Below, piece by piece: positions 45,184 to 54,920 of a stretch of DNA of 64,000 nt (within the stretch, counting starts at the first letter, position 1; every line of letters begins with the position of its first letter). Under the pieces are notes generated by a model. That model had not been told where the DNA came from. It did no database searches and saw only the letters and a program-made list of their open reading frames with translations. Made by a program: the position numbers and the translations under genes. Origin of the DNA: Christiangramia portivictoriae DSM 23547 (GTDB taxonomy: Bacteria; Bacteroidota; Bacteroidia; Flavobacteriales; Flavobacteriaceae); NCBI RefSeq assembly GCF_000423045.1, contig NZ_KE383971.1, positions 630,092-694,091 on the forward strand. Reading direction: 5' to 3'.

Positions 45184-47997
45184 TTAGTACCAGCGTCTTG
45201 TGAAAAGTTTAATGATCGTTCCAAGATCCAGCGATACGATAAACCTGATCTTCTCATCATAATTTTCCTGGGCAACTTCCCACCCCAGATTGGAATAGAC
45301 GGGAAGAAACAGTTCGAAATAGTCCTGTACCAGGCTCATTCGAACACCAGAATCATATAAGAGCTTCCCATTTTCATGTCGATTTTTAACGATCCCAACA
45401 TCAGCATAGGCATAGATCCATTTCCAGATATTGGTGCTGGCGTTGATTGTAGTAATCCATTCATTGGCATACTCGGGCTGGAGCTGAGATTTGAAGCCAC
45501 CTTCAGCAACAATGATCTGTTGACTGAATAAACCGCTTCCCTGGCTTCTTCCGTAGTAATTATAATCAAATAGATAATCTGTAGGACGGTCCAGCGCAAA
45601 ACTGAAGTAATCATTATTGCGTGAATCATTATATAGAAATGTCCCGCCAAAAAATCTTAAGTTAATCTGCCTGTTATTGGTAAACAATTTTCTGTATTCT
45701 GCAGTCACGGCTATTTTACTAAACTTATCTGAGAGTTGATAATCGAAGGAGGCGGTAAGGTGCTTTAAAAAATTTGGATTGCTGTAGCTGTACTTCACAT
45801 TAAGCACATTATAATTTGGCTGAAGCAAGGGTTCCTCTGGATTCTGATCTCTGTGAACGTTGATGTTCCGTATAAGCAAACGTTGGCTCTCATTGCTTCG
45901 CAGGTAGGAATTTCTAAAGGCAAAGACCAGAAACGGACTGTATTTCTGGTAAAACAGATCATAGCCATAGGAATACCTGGAACCACCAACTCCATAGTAA
46001 ATCAGGTACAAATCATTGTTCTCGAATTGATGTGCATTATAAAAGGAAGCTGAACCTACAAGAGTTTCACTTCCAAAGCCATATTTAGGAGACATTGAGA
46101 AATTAAAAGTTTTGCTGAGAACAGTCTTGTTATACAGCTTGGGCCCAATGGAAATGCCATCGTATAGGTTGTAATCGAATTCAGGCATAAAAAAGATCTG
46201 GTTATACCTTGGATCTTCTATGTCCTGAAGCAGCCTGAACTGCACGGGCTTATTCAACAGTGTGGTTACCCTTTTATAATTATTTCTTTGGTTGAATTCC
46301 GGGATTTCTGCTTCATAATTTAAGGCAAGTCTTTCGATTTCCATTCGTGGGATGGTAACAGTTTTAGTATCCCGAACGTTCTCTACCCAGGTTTTATAGA
46401 TCGATTTTCCATCTTTGAGTCCGTAGAGGCTAATAGGCATCTCATTTTGCCTCAGGTTCCTAATTTGAACATCCAGTGAATCATCCTTCCTTTTTGTAAC
46501 CTTCTGAATCTTAAAATCAATTTTGGTATTGCTTCCCACATAGTCCTCGAAAAACCAGGAAATATCTTTCTCTGCATTCTTCTGAAGTATTTCGGCGAAT
46601 CGATCATCTGTCGTGGATTGAAGTCGATATTGCTGGTAAAATTCACGAATAGACTCCGAAACTGTTGAATCCCCAAGGAATTCTTCCAGGTATTTGATCC
46701 CAACGCCCGCCTTGTATGCATTGGCGATATTTTTGTTGAATTTTACCAGTGAATCCTGGCTGGTGTTTAGTGACTGATCTATATTCATTCTAGCCACATT
46801 CATATACAGGAACTGGTATTGATCATTGAACTCCAGATCTGCAGCATGGAACCAGCGAATCCCAATGATATCACTTAAATTCCCAATTAGCTTCATATTT
46901 GGGTAATACGTATCTACATAATCGATCATTAGAGAAACCTGGATGGCATCCGTCACCCATTTTTCGGTTCTGGGATTCACAAATATAGAGTTCTGGAGAT
47001 AGTAGTTCGTGATGGATTTAAATAGTTTCAAATCGTATTGAAAACCATCAGGAAATGGTCTTATGAATCCGGGTAGTTGGTTCAAACCGTAAATAGGACT
47101 GTTTTTATAATCTTCCTGAGTAATAAAAATATTCTTGTTGGGGTAGCTTCCCAGCCTGTCTTCAAGAAAGCTGAAAGTACGCGAAAGCAATCTCGTTTTG
47201 TTCTCCAGGTCCACATCCTCATCCCGGATATTGGTTATGATCTTGTTTGAATTTGCGGGAAGGGACTCAAAAATATAAGTTTTGGTTAGATACATTTTGC
47301 TGTCAACGCGATGATCTCCGCTAAAATGAATGGTCTTAAAGCCTTTTCTGGTTTGGGTACGGGTAAGGTCTAAAGCTGATGCTGCATAATATTCAGTAGG
47401 AATATCAATATCGATTTCAATGCTGTACGGGCTTACGTATTGCGTTCCCAGATCTTTATGACTATAGAGCTTCCAGCCATTATCCAGCGGTGCAGGAGTC
47501 ATATACCAGTATCGCAATTTGTAGTTGCCATCATTGTCCCGACCAAATCTGGTAAATTTATCATCAGGAATCTTCAGTTCGTACTGAAGATTTATGGTAA
47601 TGGAATCTCCGGAATCAAGTGGTTCTGGTAGAAACACTCGTACAAGGTCCTCAATATTGCCTGGTCGGTCCCATTCCAGGCCAGTACCTTCCGTAGAAAT
47701 TATAGATTCAATGGCTGTATGACCACGTTCTTCCTCTTTAGCGAAATGAAAACGGCGGGCAAAATCTTCAGCAAATCTTTTAGCGAGAGGGGAGGTTTTG
47801 GAGCTGAATGCGTTGTTCCAGTCATTCAGGTATATACTAACCAGTTCTCTATCTTCAGTATTCACAAAGGTAATTTGCTGGTCAACTTCAATGGTATGAA
47901 GACTGTCAACCAGGCGGGCGTTCACCTTTATAGCGTTTTGTGCTGAAAGCCAAAAGGGGAGTAGTAGAACGATAAAGAAACACTGAAGGTATTTCAA
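45184..47997 (-). CDS. Outer-membrane protein with inactive M1-peptidase-like domain
   Basis: A 937-residue protein with signal peptide (FFIVLLLPFWLSAQ). Residues 20-500 follow the layout of M1 aminopeptidases: an N-terminal beta sandwich, then a gluzincin-like helical part with SPIYGLNQLPGF (300-311) in the exopeptidase-loop region. Where HExxH is expected the sequence is K327-S-I-T-N331, and the WLxEG segment is W347-V-T-D-A, so all zinc ligands are gone. Residues 590-937 alternate polar and aromatic beta-strands and end in RRWY, as outer-membrane barrels do. It is probably an outer-membrane protein with a periplasmic or surface binding domain rather than a protease. The M1 assignment rests on layout and is moderately sure. 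Confidence 0.75.
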   Translation of the reverse strand: MKYLQCFFIVLLLPFWLSAQNAIKVNARLVDSLHTIEVDQQITFVNTEDRELVSIYLNDWNNAFSSKTSPLAKRFAEDFARRFHFAKEEERGHTAIESIISTEGTGLEWDRPGNIEDLVRVFLPEPLDSGDSITINLQYELKIPDDKFTRFGRDNDGNYKLRYWYMTPAPLDNGWKLYSHKDLGTQYVSPYSIEIDIDIPTEYYAASALDLTRTQTRKGFKTIHFSGDHRVDSKMYLTKTYIFESLPANSNKIITNIRDEDVDLENKTRLLSRTFSFLEDRLGSYPNKNIFITQEDYKNSPIYGLNQLPGFIRPFPDGFQYDLKLFKSITNYYLQNSIFVNPRTEKWVTDAIQVSLMIDYVDTYYPNMKLIGNLSDIIGIRWFHAADLEFNDQYQFLYMNVARMNIDQSLNTSQDSLVKFNKNIANAYKAGVGIKYLEEFLGDSTVSESIREFYQQYRLQSTTDDRFAEILQKNAEKDISWFFEDYVGSNTKIDFKIQKVTKRKDDSLDVQIRNLRQNEMPISLYGLKDGKSIYKTWVENVRDTKTVTIPRMEIERLALNYEAEIPEFNQRNNYKRVTTLLNKPVQFRLLQDIEDPRYNQIFFMPEFDYNLYDGISIGPKLYNKTVLSKTFNFSMSPKYGFGSETLVGSASFYNAHQFENNDLYLIYYGVGGSRYSYGYDLFYQKYSPFLVFAFRNSYLRSNESQRLLIRNINVHRDQNPEEPLLQPNYNVLNVKYSYSNPNFLKHLTASFDYQLSDKFSKIAVTAEYRKLFTNNRQINLRFFGGTFLYNDSRNNDYFSFALDRPTDYLFDYNYYGRSQGSGLFSQQIIVAEGGFKSQLQPEYANEWITTINASTNIWKWIYAYADVGIVKNRHENGKLLYDSGVRMSLVQDYFELFLPVYSNLGWEVAQENYDEKIRFIVSLDLGTIIKLFTRRWY

Positions 47998-48073
47998 CGA
48001 AGTTTAAGTTTAAAGCTGACAAAAATCAGATCTAAATATAAACAAAGTTTGATACCTTCAGCAGTTGATAATA

Positions 48074-48763
48074 TTAGAAATTCGGGCTTAAGTTATATTC
48101 ATCATAGAATTTATCCAGGATGTCTATTACTTCGTCTTCAGTATCTACAACCTGCACCAGATCAATATCGGCAGGACTAATGTTCTGAAAACTATCAAGA
48201 AGAGTGGTTTTGATCCATTCCACAAGACCTCCCCAGAATTCAGTCCCTACAAGAATAATAGGAAATTTATCGATCTTATGGGTTTGGATTAGAGTAATTG
48301 CTTCGAACAATTCATCAAGCGTACCAAAACCGCCGGGCATTACCACGAAGCCCTGTGAATACTTGACGAACATTACCTTTCTCACGAAGAAATAGTCAAA
48401 ATCCAGGCTTTTATCGTTGTCTATATATGGATTATCGTGTTGCTCGAAAGGCAGATCGATATTAAGTCCAACAGAAGTACCGCCGGCAAGGTGAGCTCCT
48501 TTATTTCCGGCCTCCATGATCCCGGGACCTCCACCTGTAATCACTCCATAACCGTGATCTACGATCTTTTTTGCCACTTTTTCGGCAAGTCCGTAATACT
48601 TCATGTCCGGTTTCGTTCGTGCCGATCCAAATATGGAAACACAGGGACCAATCTGGCTTAATTTTTCGTAGCCGTTCACGAATTCCCCCATTATCTTAAA
48701 GATCGCCCAGGAATCATTTGTTCTTATCTCGTTCCAGGCCTTATTGCTATTTGCTGCTTTCAT
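48074..48763 (-). CDS. LOG-family protein (TIGR00730)
   Basis: A 229-residue Rossmann-fold protein with GGGPGIMEAGNKGA and MPGGFGTLDELFE, the PGGxGTxxE motif of LOG (nucleoside-5'-monophosphate phosphoribohydrolase) proteins. The family hydrolyses N6-modified or plain nucleotides to base and ribose phosphate. It starts 9 bp after uvrA and is likely co-transcribed with it, perhaps linking nucleotide salvage to repair. Confidence 0.9.
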   Translation of the reverse strand: MKAANSNKAWNEIRTNDSWAIFKIMGEFVNGYEKLSQIGPCVSIFGSARTKPDMKYYGLAEKVAKKIVDHGYGVITGGGPGIMEAGNKGAHLAGGTSVGLNIDLPFEQHDNPYIDNDKSLDFDYFFVRKVMFVKYSQGFVVMPGGFGTLDELFEAITLIQTHKIDKFPIILVGTEFWGGLVEWIKTTLLDSFQNISPADIDLVQVVDTEDEVIDILDKFYDEYNLSPNF

Positions 48764-48772
48764 ATGATTGGT

Positions 48773-51604
48773 TTAGCTCATTTCCTTTTTCAGGAAGCGA
48801 GCAGTGTAACTTTTAGTGTTTTTAATAATTTCTTCCGGGGTACCGGTGGCAACAACTTCACCACCACCTTTACCGCCTTCGTAACCTATGTCGATAATGT
48901 GATCTGCCATTTTGATCACATCCATATTATGTTCAATAATAAGGACCGTATTACCTTTGTTTGTTAGTGAATTCAGGACATCCATGAGTACCCTGATATC
49001 TTCAAAATGAAGCCCGGTGGTTGGTTCATCCAGGATATAGAACGTATTTCCGGTATCTCTTTTCGAGAGCTCAGTCGCCAGTTTTATCCTCTGGGCTTCT
49101 CCTCCAGAAAGTGTTGTGGATTGCTGTCCTAAACTAATATAACCCAGTCCCACATCCTGGATCGTCTTTAATTTTCTGTAAATCTTCGGAATGTTCTCAA
49201 AGAACGGTGTTGCTTCATTGATGGTCATTTCCAGCACATCAGCAATGGACTTTCCTTTGTATCGTATTTCCAAGGTTTCGCGATTGAATCGTTTTCCCTG
49301 GCAGGTTTCACATTCTACGTAAACATCTGGCAGGAAGTTCATTTCGATAACCCGTAGTCCGCCGCCTTTACAGGTTTCACATCTTCCGCCTTTCACATTA
49401 AAGCTGAATCTTCCTGGTTTATATCCCCGAATAAGAGATTCAGGAGTTTTGGCAAAAAGATTACGCACTTCAGAAAAAACACCGGTATAAGTTGCGGGAT
49501 TCGAACGCGGGGTTCGCCCAATCGGACTTTGATTGATGTCGATCACTTTGTCTATATGATCCAGCCCCTTGATGGTTTTATAAGGTTTAGGAACCTTTAC
49601 TCCATTAAAATAATGAGCATTCATGATAGGGTAGAGGGTCTCATTGATCAACGTAGACTTTCCACTTCCAGAGACACCAGTTACGGCAATCATTTTTCCC
49701 AACGGAAGTTTTATGCTCACATTTTTTAAGTTATTTCCCGTAGCACCTTTCAATTCGATCGACTTACCGTTTCCTTTTCTTCTTTTCTCCGGAATGGCGA
49801 TGGCCTTCTTCCCACTTAAATAATCTGCGGTGAGCGTGGAATGATTCATTAGATCTGCCGGTGGACCTTCGCTAATGATCTCGCCACCGTGTTTCCCGGC
49901 ACGCGGACCAATATCGATCACGTGATCTGCTCTTTCGATCATATCCTTGTCGTGCTCCACCACGATTACCGTATTTCCAATATCTCTTAAAGATTCAAGA
50001 GAATTGATCAATTTTTCGTTATCGCGTTGATGCAGCCCGATACTCGGTTCATCAAGAATGTATAATACACCAACCAGTTGAGATCCAATCTGTGTTGCCA
50101 GCCGTATACGCTGTGCTTCACCGCCAGAAAGCGACTTGGAACCACGATTCAGGTTGAGGTAGGTAAGACCTACATCTACCAGGAAGGCTATACGGGCACG
50201 AATTTCTTTTACGACCTCTTCACCAATCTGTAATTGTTTAGCGGAAAGCTTTTCTTCTATATTGTTGAACCAGTCTGCGAGATCTGAAATATCCAGATTG
50301 GCCAGTTCAGCTATGTTTTTATCATGAATTCTGAAGTATAGCGCCTCCTTTTTTAATCGGGAACCTTCACATTCAGGGCATATTACTTTATCCATGTATT
50401 CTTTGGCCCATCTGCGCAAAGAAGTGGAATCATTGTTTTTAAAGGTAGTTTCAATAAAGCTGGCGACACCCTCGAAATCGATCTTAAAGTCTCTGGTAAT
50501 TCCCAGAGCTTTAGATTCCTTGGAGAATTTTTCTTTCCCTCCGTACAGGATCATATCCATTGCTTCCTTCGGAATCTTATTTATGGGGTCGTTCAAGCTG
50601 AATTCGAAGCGTTCAGCGATGAGTTCCAGTTGAGAGAATACCCAGTTCTTCTTTTGCGGGCCGTGTGGTTCCAAACCTCCATTTTTGATGGACTTTTTAG
50701 GATCCGGGATGATTTTGTCGATGTTCACCTGGTATAAGGTTCCTATCCCATTACAATTAGGGCAGGCTCCTTTTGGCGAATTGAAAGAGAAGCTGTTGGG
50801 TTCTGGATTAGGATAGCTAATTCCGGTAGTAGGACACATTAGATTTCTACTGAAGTACCGAATCTCGCCACTTTCCTGGTCCAGGATCATCAAAGTATCC
50901 TCCCCGTGATACATGGCTGTTTTAATACTCTCGTCCAGCCGTTTATCGGCCTCCGGCTTTTCTTCAATCTTTAAGCGGTCTACAACAATTTCAATATCAT
51001 GCGTTTTGTATCGATCTAGCTTCATGCCTTTCTCGATATCAACCACCTTCTCATCTGCCCGTACCTTGATGAATCCCTGCTTGGCAATAGATTCAAATAA
51101 TTCTCGGTAATGACCTTTTCTACTTCTTATAACTGGTGCAAGAATATTTACTTTTCTACCCTTGAAATCCTGTAATATCAGTTCTTTAATCTGTGAGTCT
51201 GTATAACTCACCATTTTTTCTCCTGTCTTATAACTGTACGCATCTCCCGCTCTTGCGAACAGTAATCTCAGGAAATCATAAATTTCAGTAATCGTTCCAA
51301 CAGTACTTCTGGGGTTTTTACTGGTTGTTTTTTGTTCTATGGCGATCACTGGAGAAAGACCATCAATTTTATCCACATCAGGACGTTCAAGACTTCCCAG
51401 AAACTGGCGAGCATATGCAGAAAATGTCTCAATATACCTGCGCTGTCCTTCAGCATAGATGGTATCAAAAGCGAGTGAAGACTTTCCAGATCCAGAAAGT
51501 CCTGTTATTACAACAAGCTTTTCTCTGGGAATGGAAACATCTATATTCTTAAGATTGTGAACTCTAGCTCCTAATACCTCAATACTGTCGTCAAATTTCT
51601 CCAT
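48773..51604 (-). CDS. uvrA: Excinuclease ABC subunit A
   Basis: The damage-recognition ATPase of nucleotide excision repair, about 943 residues. Two ABC modules with Walker [15 protein letters not shown] and [14 protein letters not shown], signatures [12 protein letters not shown] and [12 protein letters not shown], and zinc-finger cysteines (CPNCNGIG and CETCKGGG with CETCQGKRF). I use ATG 51604 ([10 protein letters not shown]); ATG 51616 is possible but would lie at the predicted transcript start. The LOG-family gene follows by 9 bp. Confidence 0.96.
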   Translation of the reverse strand: MEKFDDSIEVLGARVHNLKNIDVSIPREKLVVITGLSGSGKSSLAFDTIYAEGQRRYIETFSAYARQFLGSLERPDVDKIDGLSPVIAIEQKTTSKNPRSTVGTITEIYDFLRLLFARAGDAYSYKTGEKMVSYTDSQIKELILQDFKGRKVNILAPVIRSRKGHYRELFESIAKQGFIKVRADEKVVDIEKGMKLDRYKTHDIEIVVDRLKIEEKPEADKRLDESIKTAMYHGEDTLMILDQESGEIRYFSRNLMCPTTGISYPNPEPNSFSFNSPKGACPNCNGIGTLYQVNIDKIIPDPKKSIKNGGLEPHGPQKKNWVFSQLELIAERFEFSLNDPINKIPKEAMDMILYGGKEKFSKESKALGITRDFKIDFEGVASFIETTFKNNDSTSLRRWAKEYMDKVICPECEGSRLKKEALYFRIHDKNIAELANLDISDLADWFNNIEEKLSAKQLQIGEEVVKEIRARIAFLVDVGLTYLNLNRGSKSLSGGEAQRIRLATQIGSQLVGVLYILDEPSIGLHQRDNEKLINSLESLRDIGNTVIVVEHDKDMIERADHVIDIGPRAGKHGGEIISEGPPADLMNHSTLTADYLSGKKAIAIPEKRRKGNGKSIELKGATGNNLKNVSIKLPLGKMIAVTGVSGSGKSTLINETLYPIMNAHYFNGVKVPKPYKTIKGLDHIDKVIDINQSPIGRTPRSNPATYTGVFSEVRNLFAKTPESLIRGYKPGRFSFNVKGGRCETCKGGGLRVIEMNFLPDVYVECETCQGKRFNRETLEIRYKGKSIADVLEMTINEATPFFENIPKIYRKLKTIQDVGLGYISLGQQSTTLSGGEAQRIKLATELSKRDTGNTFYILDEPTTGLHFEDIRVLMDVLNSLTNKGNTVLIIEHNMDVIKMADHIIDIGYEGGKGGGEVVATGTPEEIIKNTKSYTARFLKKEMS

Positions 51605-51621
51605 ACATTTTTTCAAGATGG

Positions 51622-51629
51622 CAAAGTTA
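51622..51629 (-). promoter_or_regulatory. uvrA: Candidate -7 box of uvrA
   Basis: TAACTTTG on the minus strand (complement of 51622-51629) fits TAnnTTTG. A transcript start near 51615 follows, so the leader to ATG 51604 is very short. No SOS-like repeat was found in this stretch. Confidence 0.45.
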
Positions 51630-51716
51630 CTTATTGTAGCGGTATTAAGAAAGCCGAAGACAAAGTACTCTTGTTAAGATAGCTGTAAATTTTTATTGTA
51701 GGAACTTATACAGATT

Positions 51717-51843
51717 ACCACTGTTAACGTTTTCAAAAAAACGAGTGGTTTCATGATGATTTTATCGCTAAACTGAGTTAAAGTTATTAAATAATGTTAA
51801 AGGATTACTTTGTAAATTACTAGTTGTCAGAGTAATATTACTG
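51717..51843. promoter_or_regulatory. Inverted repeats between uvrA and the LuxR-type regulator
   Basis: The 387-bp gap holds a bulged inverted repeat: ACCACT 51717-51722 with AGTGGT 51744-51749, and inside it CGTTTT 51728-51733 with AAAACG 51738-51743. A 12-bp perfect palindrome, AGTAATATTACT, follows at 51832-51843, about 150 bp before the regulator start. Either may be a binding site or an RNA element. The rest is AT-rich with nothing else recognisable. Confidence 0.35.
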
Positions 51844-51991
51844 TAAAAATTTTATCTCTGGATTTACAGCCACTATATTTGGTTATCCCTAAAAATGTTC
51901 CCGATCTGTTCATGATCTATTTGAAGTGTAACTTTTATCCCACTTAGTTACAATTGGAGCTTGTTTATATTTATTTAAAGTTTGAGATAAA

Positions 51992-52996
51992 ATGCAAAAG
52001 AAACAATTACTTATTGTAAGTAAGAATGAATTGCTTATCCAGGAACTTGTTCAGGGTTTGAGCACTATGTTTGATGTTTCCATAGAAGGACCTATTCACG
52101 TAGCTTATCACAGGGTTCTCAATTTATTACCAGATACGATTGTTTTCGACAAAACTTCCTATCGTAAACCTTCAGATTTTAAGAATCTGAAAAACTTTAA
52201 AGCAACCCACTTTCTAAAAAGAGCACATCTTGCAATCTATGGTAGTCCTTTGGAAATCAAGATGATGGCAAAACGATACAAAGATCTTGTAGATGAGTAC
52301 CATTCTACTGCTACAGGTTTAGAGCAATTGGTTTCTAGAATTGCTCGCACTGCAGAACAACACAAACTTAATTACTGGCATGAATGCTTTATGGGTCTTT
52401 TTCACCTGATGAATCAACCCGTGCTGCTTCTGGAGAAAGACCAGATAGTTAATATGAATGATGTCGCAATAAATACATTCAGGACCAGTGGGGAAATGCT
52501 GGATATTACAGACATCGTGAGACCGGATGCTAAAAATACAATACGTGAATGTTTACGCAAATTTGCAAAAGGTAAGCATATGCATGCTACAACTGAAACC
52601 ACTCTCAGGATCACGAGTCAGAAACTTAGGAATGCACGTATCACGCTTTCAAAACTAACTCCGAAAATTCAGGATACCTATATAATGCTGATTGATTTTA
52701 TGGGTGATGAATATTGTCTTCGAGATAACGTGGGGTCTACTGCTACAGAAGTTGAAAATTCTCTTTCAATGGTTAAATGTATGGAAGAGGAGAATTTCAC
52801 GAGAAGAGAAAAAGAGATCATTACCCTATTATGTAAAGGCTATAAGACCAAGGAGATTTCAGAAGCACTATTTATAAGCCCTAAAACAATAGAGAAGCAC
52901 AGATCAAGCATTATAAAAAGAACGAATTCAGATACGATCCTTGAAAGCATTATTTACGCTATCAATCACAACCTGGTAGAAATACCAAAATCTTAA
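51992..52996 (+). CDS. LuxR-type regulator with degenerate receiver and PAS-like region
   Basis: A 334-residue regulator. The C-terminal part (about 265-330) is a LuxR/GerE helix-turn-helix: FTRREKEIITLLCKGYKTKE, then ISEALFISPKTIEKHRSSI. Residues 1-115 resemble a receiver fold (LLIVSKNELLIQELVQGL, then NLLPDTIVFDK), but the acidic pair after the first strand is missing (SKN), so phosphorylation by a histidine kinase is doubtful. Residues 130-250 look like a PAS fold (NQPVLLLEKDQIVNMNDVA). It stands directly upstream of the lipoprotein array and is a candidate to control it; that is inference from position. Confidence 0.82.
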   Translation: MQKKQLLIVSKNELLIQELVQGLSTMFDVSIEGPIHVAYHRVLNLLPDTIVFDKTSYRKPSDFKNLKNFKATHFLKRAHLAIYGSPLEIKMMAKRYKDLVDEYHSTATGLEQLVSRIARTAEQHKLNYWHECFMGLFHLMNQPVLLLEKDQIVNMNDVAINTFRTSGEMLDITDIVRPDAKNTIRECLRKFAKGKHMHATTETTLRITSQKLRNARITLSKLTPKIQDTYIMLIDFMGDEYCLRDNVGSTATEVENSLSMVKCMEEENFTRREKEIITLLCKGYKTKEISEALFISPKTIEKHRSSIIKRTNSDTILESIIYAINHNLVEIPKS

Positions 52997-53028
52997 AGCA
53001 TTGTTAAAGAGTTGTTTTAAGATAAATA

Positions 53029-53046
53029 ATAGGGGATTTCCCCTAT
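53029..53046. promoter_or_regulatory. Perfect palindrome after the LuxR-type gene
   Basis: ATAGGGGA 53029-53036 and TCCCCTAT 53039-53046 flank TT. No T-run follows, so it may be an operator rather than a terminator. GCCCCCATC (53098-53106) and GCCCCCGATC (53136-53145) lie further on in the same gap, 38 bp apart. Confidence 0.4.
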
Positions 53047-53194
53047 AAAAATGAGGAATACAATAACATATATTTACATAGATTTCCAAAAGAGGTTGCC
53101 CCCATCTTCACAAAAATCTTTCCTACACTAAGATCGCCCCCGATCCTTACTTAATAAATTGAAAAGAATCATCTCATTTGAGATAACTAATATT

Positions 53195-53394
53195 ATTTAT
53201 TAACCATTCGAAAATTTATTAACCAAAACTCTGTAATTATGAAGTAGATAGTCACTCCCACCTGGTTCAATCTGAACCGGAAAACTCGTAAGATCAAATC
53301 TTAAGAATCTTTATCCACGAACATATATCGTTCCTTGGACCAGACATTTATTAACCATTCTCAAAATTTTAACCAAAACTTTTTAATCATGAAA
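53195..53394 (+). repeat. Duplicated leader of the lipoprotein array
   Basis: Two near-identical leader copies, 53195-53244 and 53346-53394, both begin ATTTATTAACCATTC, continue AACCAAAACT and end at an ATG. In the first copy the ATG (53239) is followed at once by AAG TAG, an aborted start. The second copy leads into the first lipoprotein gene (ATG 53389). Between them are hairpins: CTGGTTCA 53262-53269 with TGAACCGG 53273-53280, and TAAGAT 53289-53294 with ATCTTA 53298-53303. The simplest reading is a lost or rearranged fourth array gene. Confidence 0.65.
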
Positions 53395-54858
53395 AAATTT
53401 AATTTATACCTCGCTATTTTCTCGATGTGTGCTTTAGTGCTCACCGGATGTAGCAAAGATGAAAACGAAAAAATGAATCCGGGCGAAGATTCAGCTTTTG
53501 TTGAGATCACTTTTGGAGCATCACTTGACGAACTCGTAAACCGGGCCGTACAGGTTAATAAGGACCATTTTAATCAGATACCAACCTGTTCAGATGCTAC
53601 ACCTGCTGTAGCAAGAATCGAATTTTCCTATGGAGGGCAGAATTATTCGACAGATGTAGATATTCTGTTTGATGGAACTGCATACTTTACAGATTACTCT
53701 GAAGCACTAAAGATCCCAGTAGCAAATAATGGTACGACTACCGTTACTTTAACTGGTTTTATGGTGTATGATGGAGATCCTAATTCAGATGGTGATATCA
53801 TATGGATCGCGCCTAAATCATCTGAAGAAGGTCAGTTTGATGGTTATGTAGATAATCCTCTACCATTCGATTTTGATGTTCGAGACGGTACGAAACCATA
53901 CATTGATATTGAAGTTTTGTGTTATGATCGACGTATGGTCAATGAATATGGATATGTATTCTTTGAACTTGAAAATACTGAACTAATCAACTTCTGTATT
54001 TTTGGAAACTTCTGTCCTCCATCCGGTAGACACTACCTGGCTTCTTATAGCGTGAATGTATGGACAGTGGATGAAAACGGTAATAATCTTGTAGATCTTT
54101 ATGATGGAGGTATAGAAAATATGATCGTTGAAGAAGACGGACAGTATTCTGCAGACCCATTATGTATCGTATTACCAGATAGATTAGACGAAACCGATAG
54201 ATATCGTATTGAAATTAGAATTCAAGATGGTCCTGATTATGACGCTAATGAAGGTGAATTAATTAGAACTGCAATTCTAACTGATCTGGAAATTAGAACA
54301 TTTTTTGATGGCGATGATAACCTGGAATACTACCACTTCTTTGAAGGTTGTGGAGAGTCTGATGATCCACAAATCTTTGATGATCCTCGTGACGACACCA
54401 TGGTTTATAAGACTTGTGCTAAAGAATTAAATGATTCTGGTGTTATAGCCTTGGCTTCTGTTGCAAAAACAGGAAATAAATTTGATGTAACCGTACTTGC
54501 TACTAATACTACTGCAGGAATGAGTCACCTACAGCACATACATGGATTTGCTCCTGTACAGGGAGTTCAACAGGATGCGACCTGTCCAACTATGGACGCT
54601 GCTGGTGCTGATGGTATTCTAACCCTCGCAGAAGGTGAGCCATTCTACGGTCCTGTTCAATTGGGTCTATCTGTTTCTGGAGATCAATATCCTGTCGCAG
54701 ATGCAAATGGAAATTATATTTACGAAAGAGTTTTCACACTCTCAGCCGACGAAATGGAAAATCTCACATCTCTTGATAAGAACGTGATCGTAATTCATGG
54801 TCTTGATGGCAATGCTACTTTACCAGTAGCTTGTGGAGAACTTTCTTTGGTTCAATAA
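53389..54858 (+). CDS. Array lipoprotein 1, shared module plus CHRD-like domain
   Basis: A 489-residue lipoprotein (LVLTGC, Cys21); I start it at MKKFN, 18 codons inside the longest frame, because that gives the signal peptide. Residues 35-322 are the module shared with the next two genes: cysteines C67, C178, C203, C209, C259, C321 and motif [13 protein letters not shown] from 180. Residues 335-489 resemble a CHRD domain: HLQHIHG (380-386), a PFYGPV segment near 418 and VIVIHG near 466. I do not recognise the shared module as a named family. It is likely anchored at the outer membrane, perhaps on the surface. The gene ends at its own terminator (54867-54889). Confidence 0.82.
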   Translation: MKKFNLYLAIFSMCALVLTGCSKDENEKMNPGEDSAFVEITFGASLDELVNRAVQVNKDHFNQIPTCSDATPAVARIEFSYGGQNYSTDVDILFDGTAYFTDYSEALKIPVANNGTTTVTLTGFMVYDGDPNSDGDIIWIAPKSSEEGQFDGYVDNPLPFDFDVRDGTKPYIDIEVLCYDRRMVNEYGYVFFELENTELINFCIFGNFCPPSGRHYLASYSVNVWTVDENGNNLVDLYDGGIENMIVEEDGQYSADPLCIVLPDRLDETDRYRIEIRIQDGPDYDANEGELIRTAILTDLEIRTFFDGDDNLEYYHFFEGCGESDDPQIFDDPRDDTMVYKTCAKELNDSGVIALASVAKTGNKFDVTVLATNTTAGMSHLQHIHGFAPVQGVQQDATCPTMDAAGADGILTLAEGEPFYGPVQLGLSVSGDQYPVADANGNYIYERVFTLSADEMENLTSLDKNVIVIHGLDGNATLPVACGELSLVQ

Positions 54859-54866
54859 TATTGAGG

Positions 54867-54889
54867 GGGACACTTGAAGTAAGTGTCCC
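54867..54889 (+). terminator. Terminator after array lipoprotein 1
   Basis: GGGACACTT 54867-54875 pairs with AAGTGTCCC 54881-54889 around GAAGT and is followed by T9. Confidence 0.9.
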
Positions 54890-54920
54890 TTTTTTTTAAT
54901 CAACTTAAAACACAATATAA

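Noticed and set aside
53262-53280. GGTTCAATC segment like a tRNA T-arm
   Set aside because: The stem pairing is GGTTCA with TGAACC, not a five-base T-stem around a seven-base loop, and there is no acceptor, D or anticodon arm around it.
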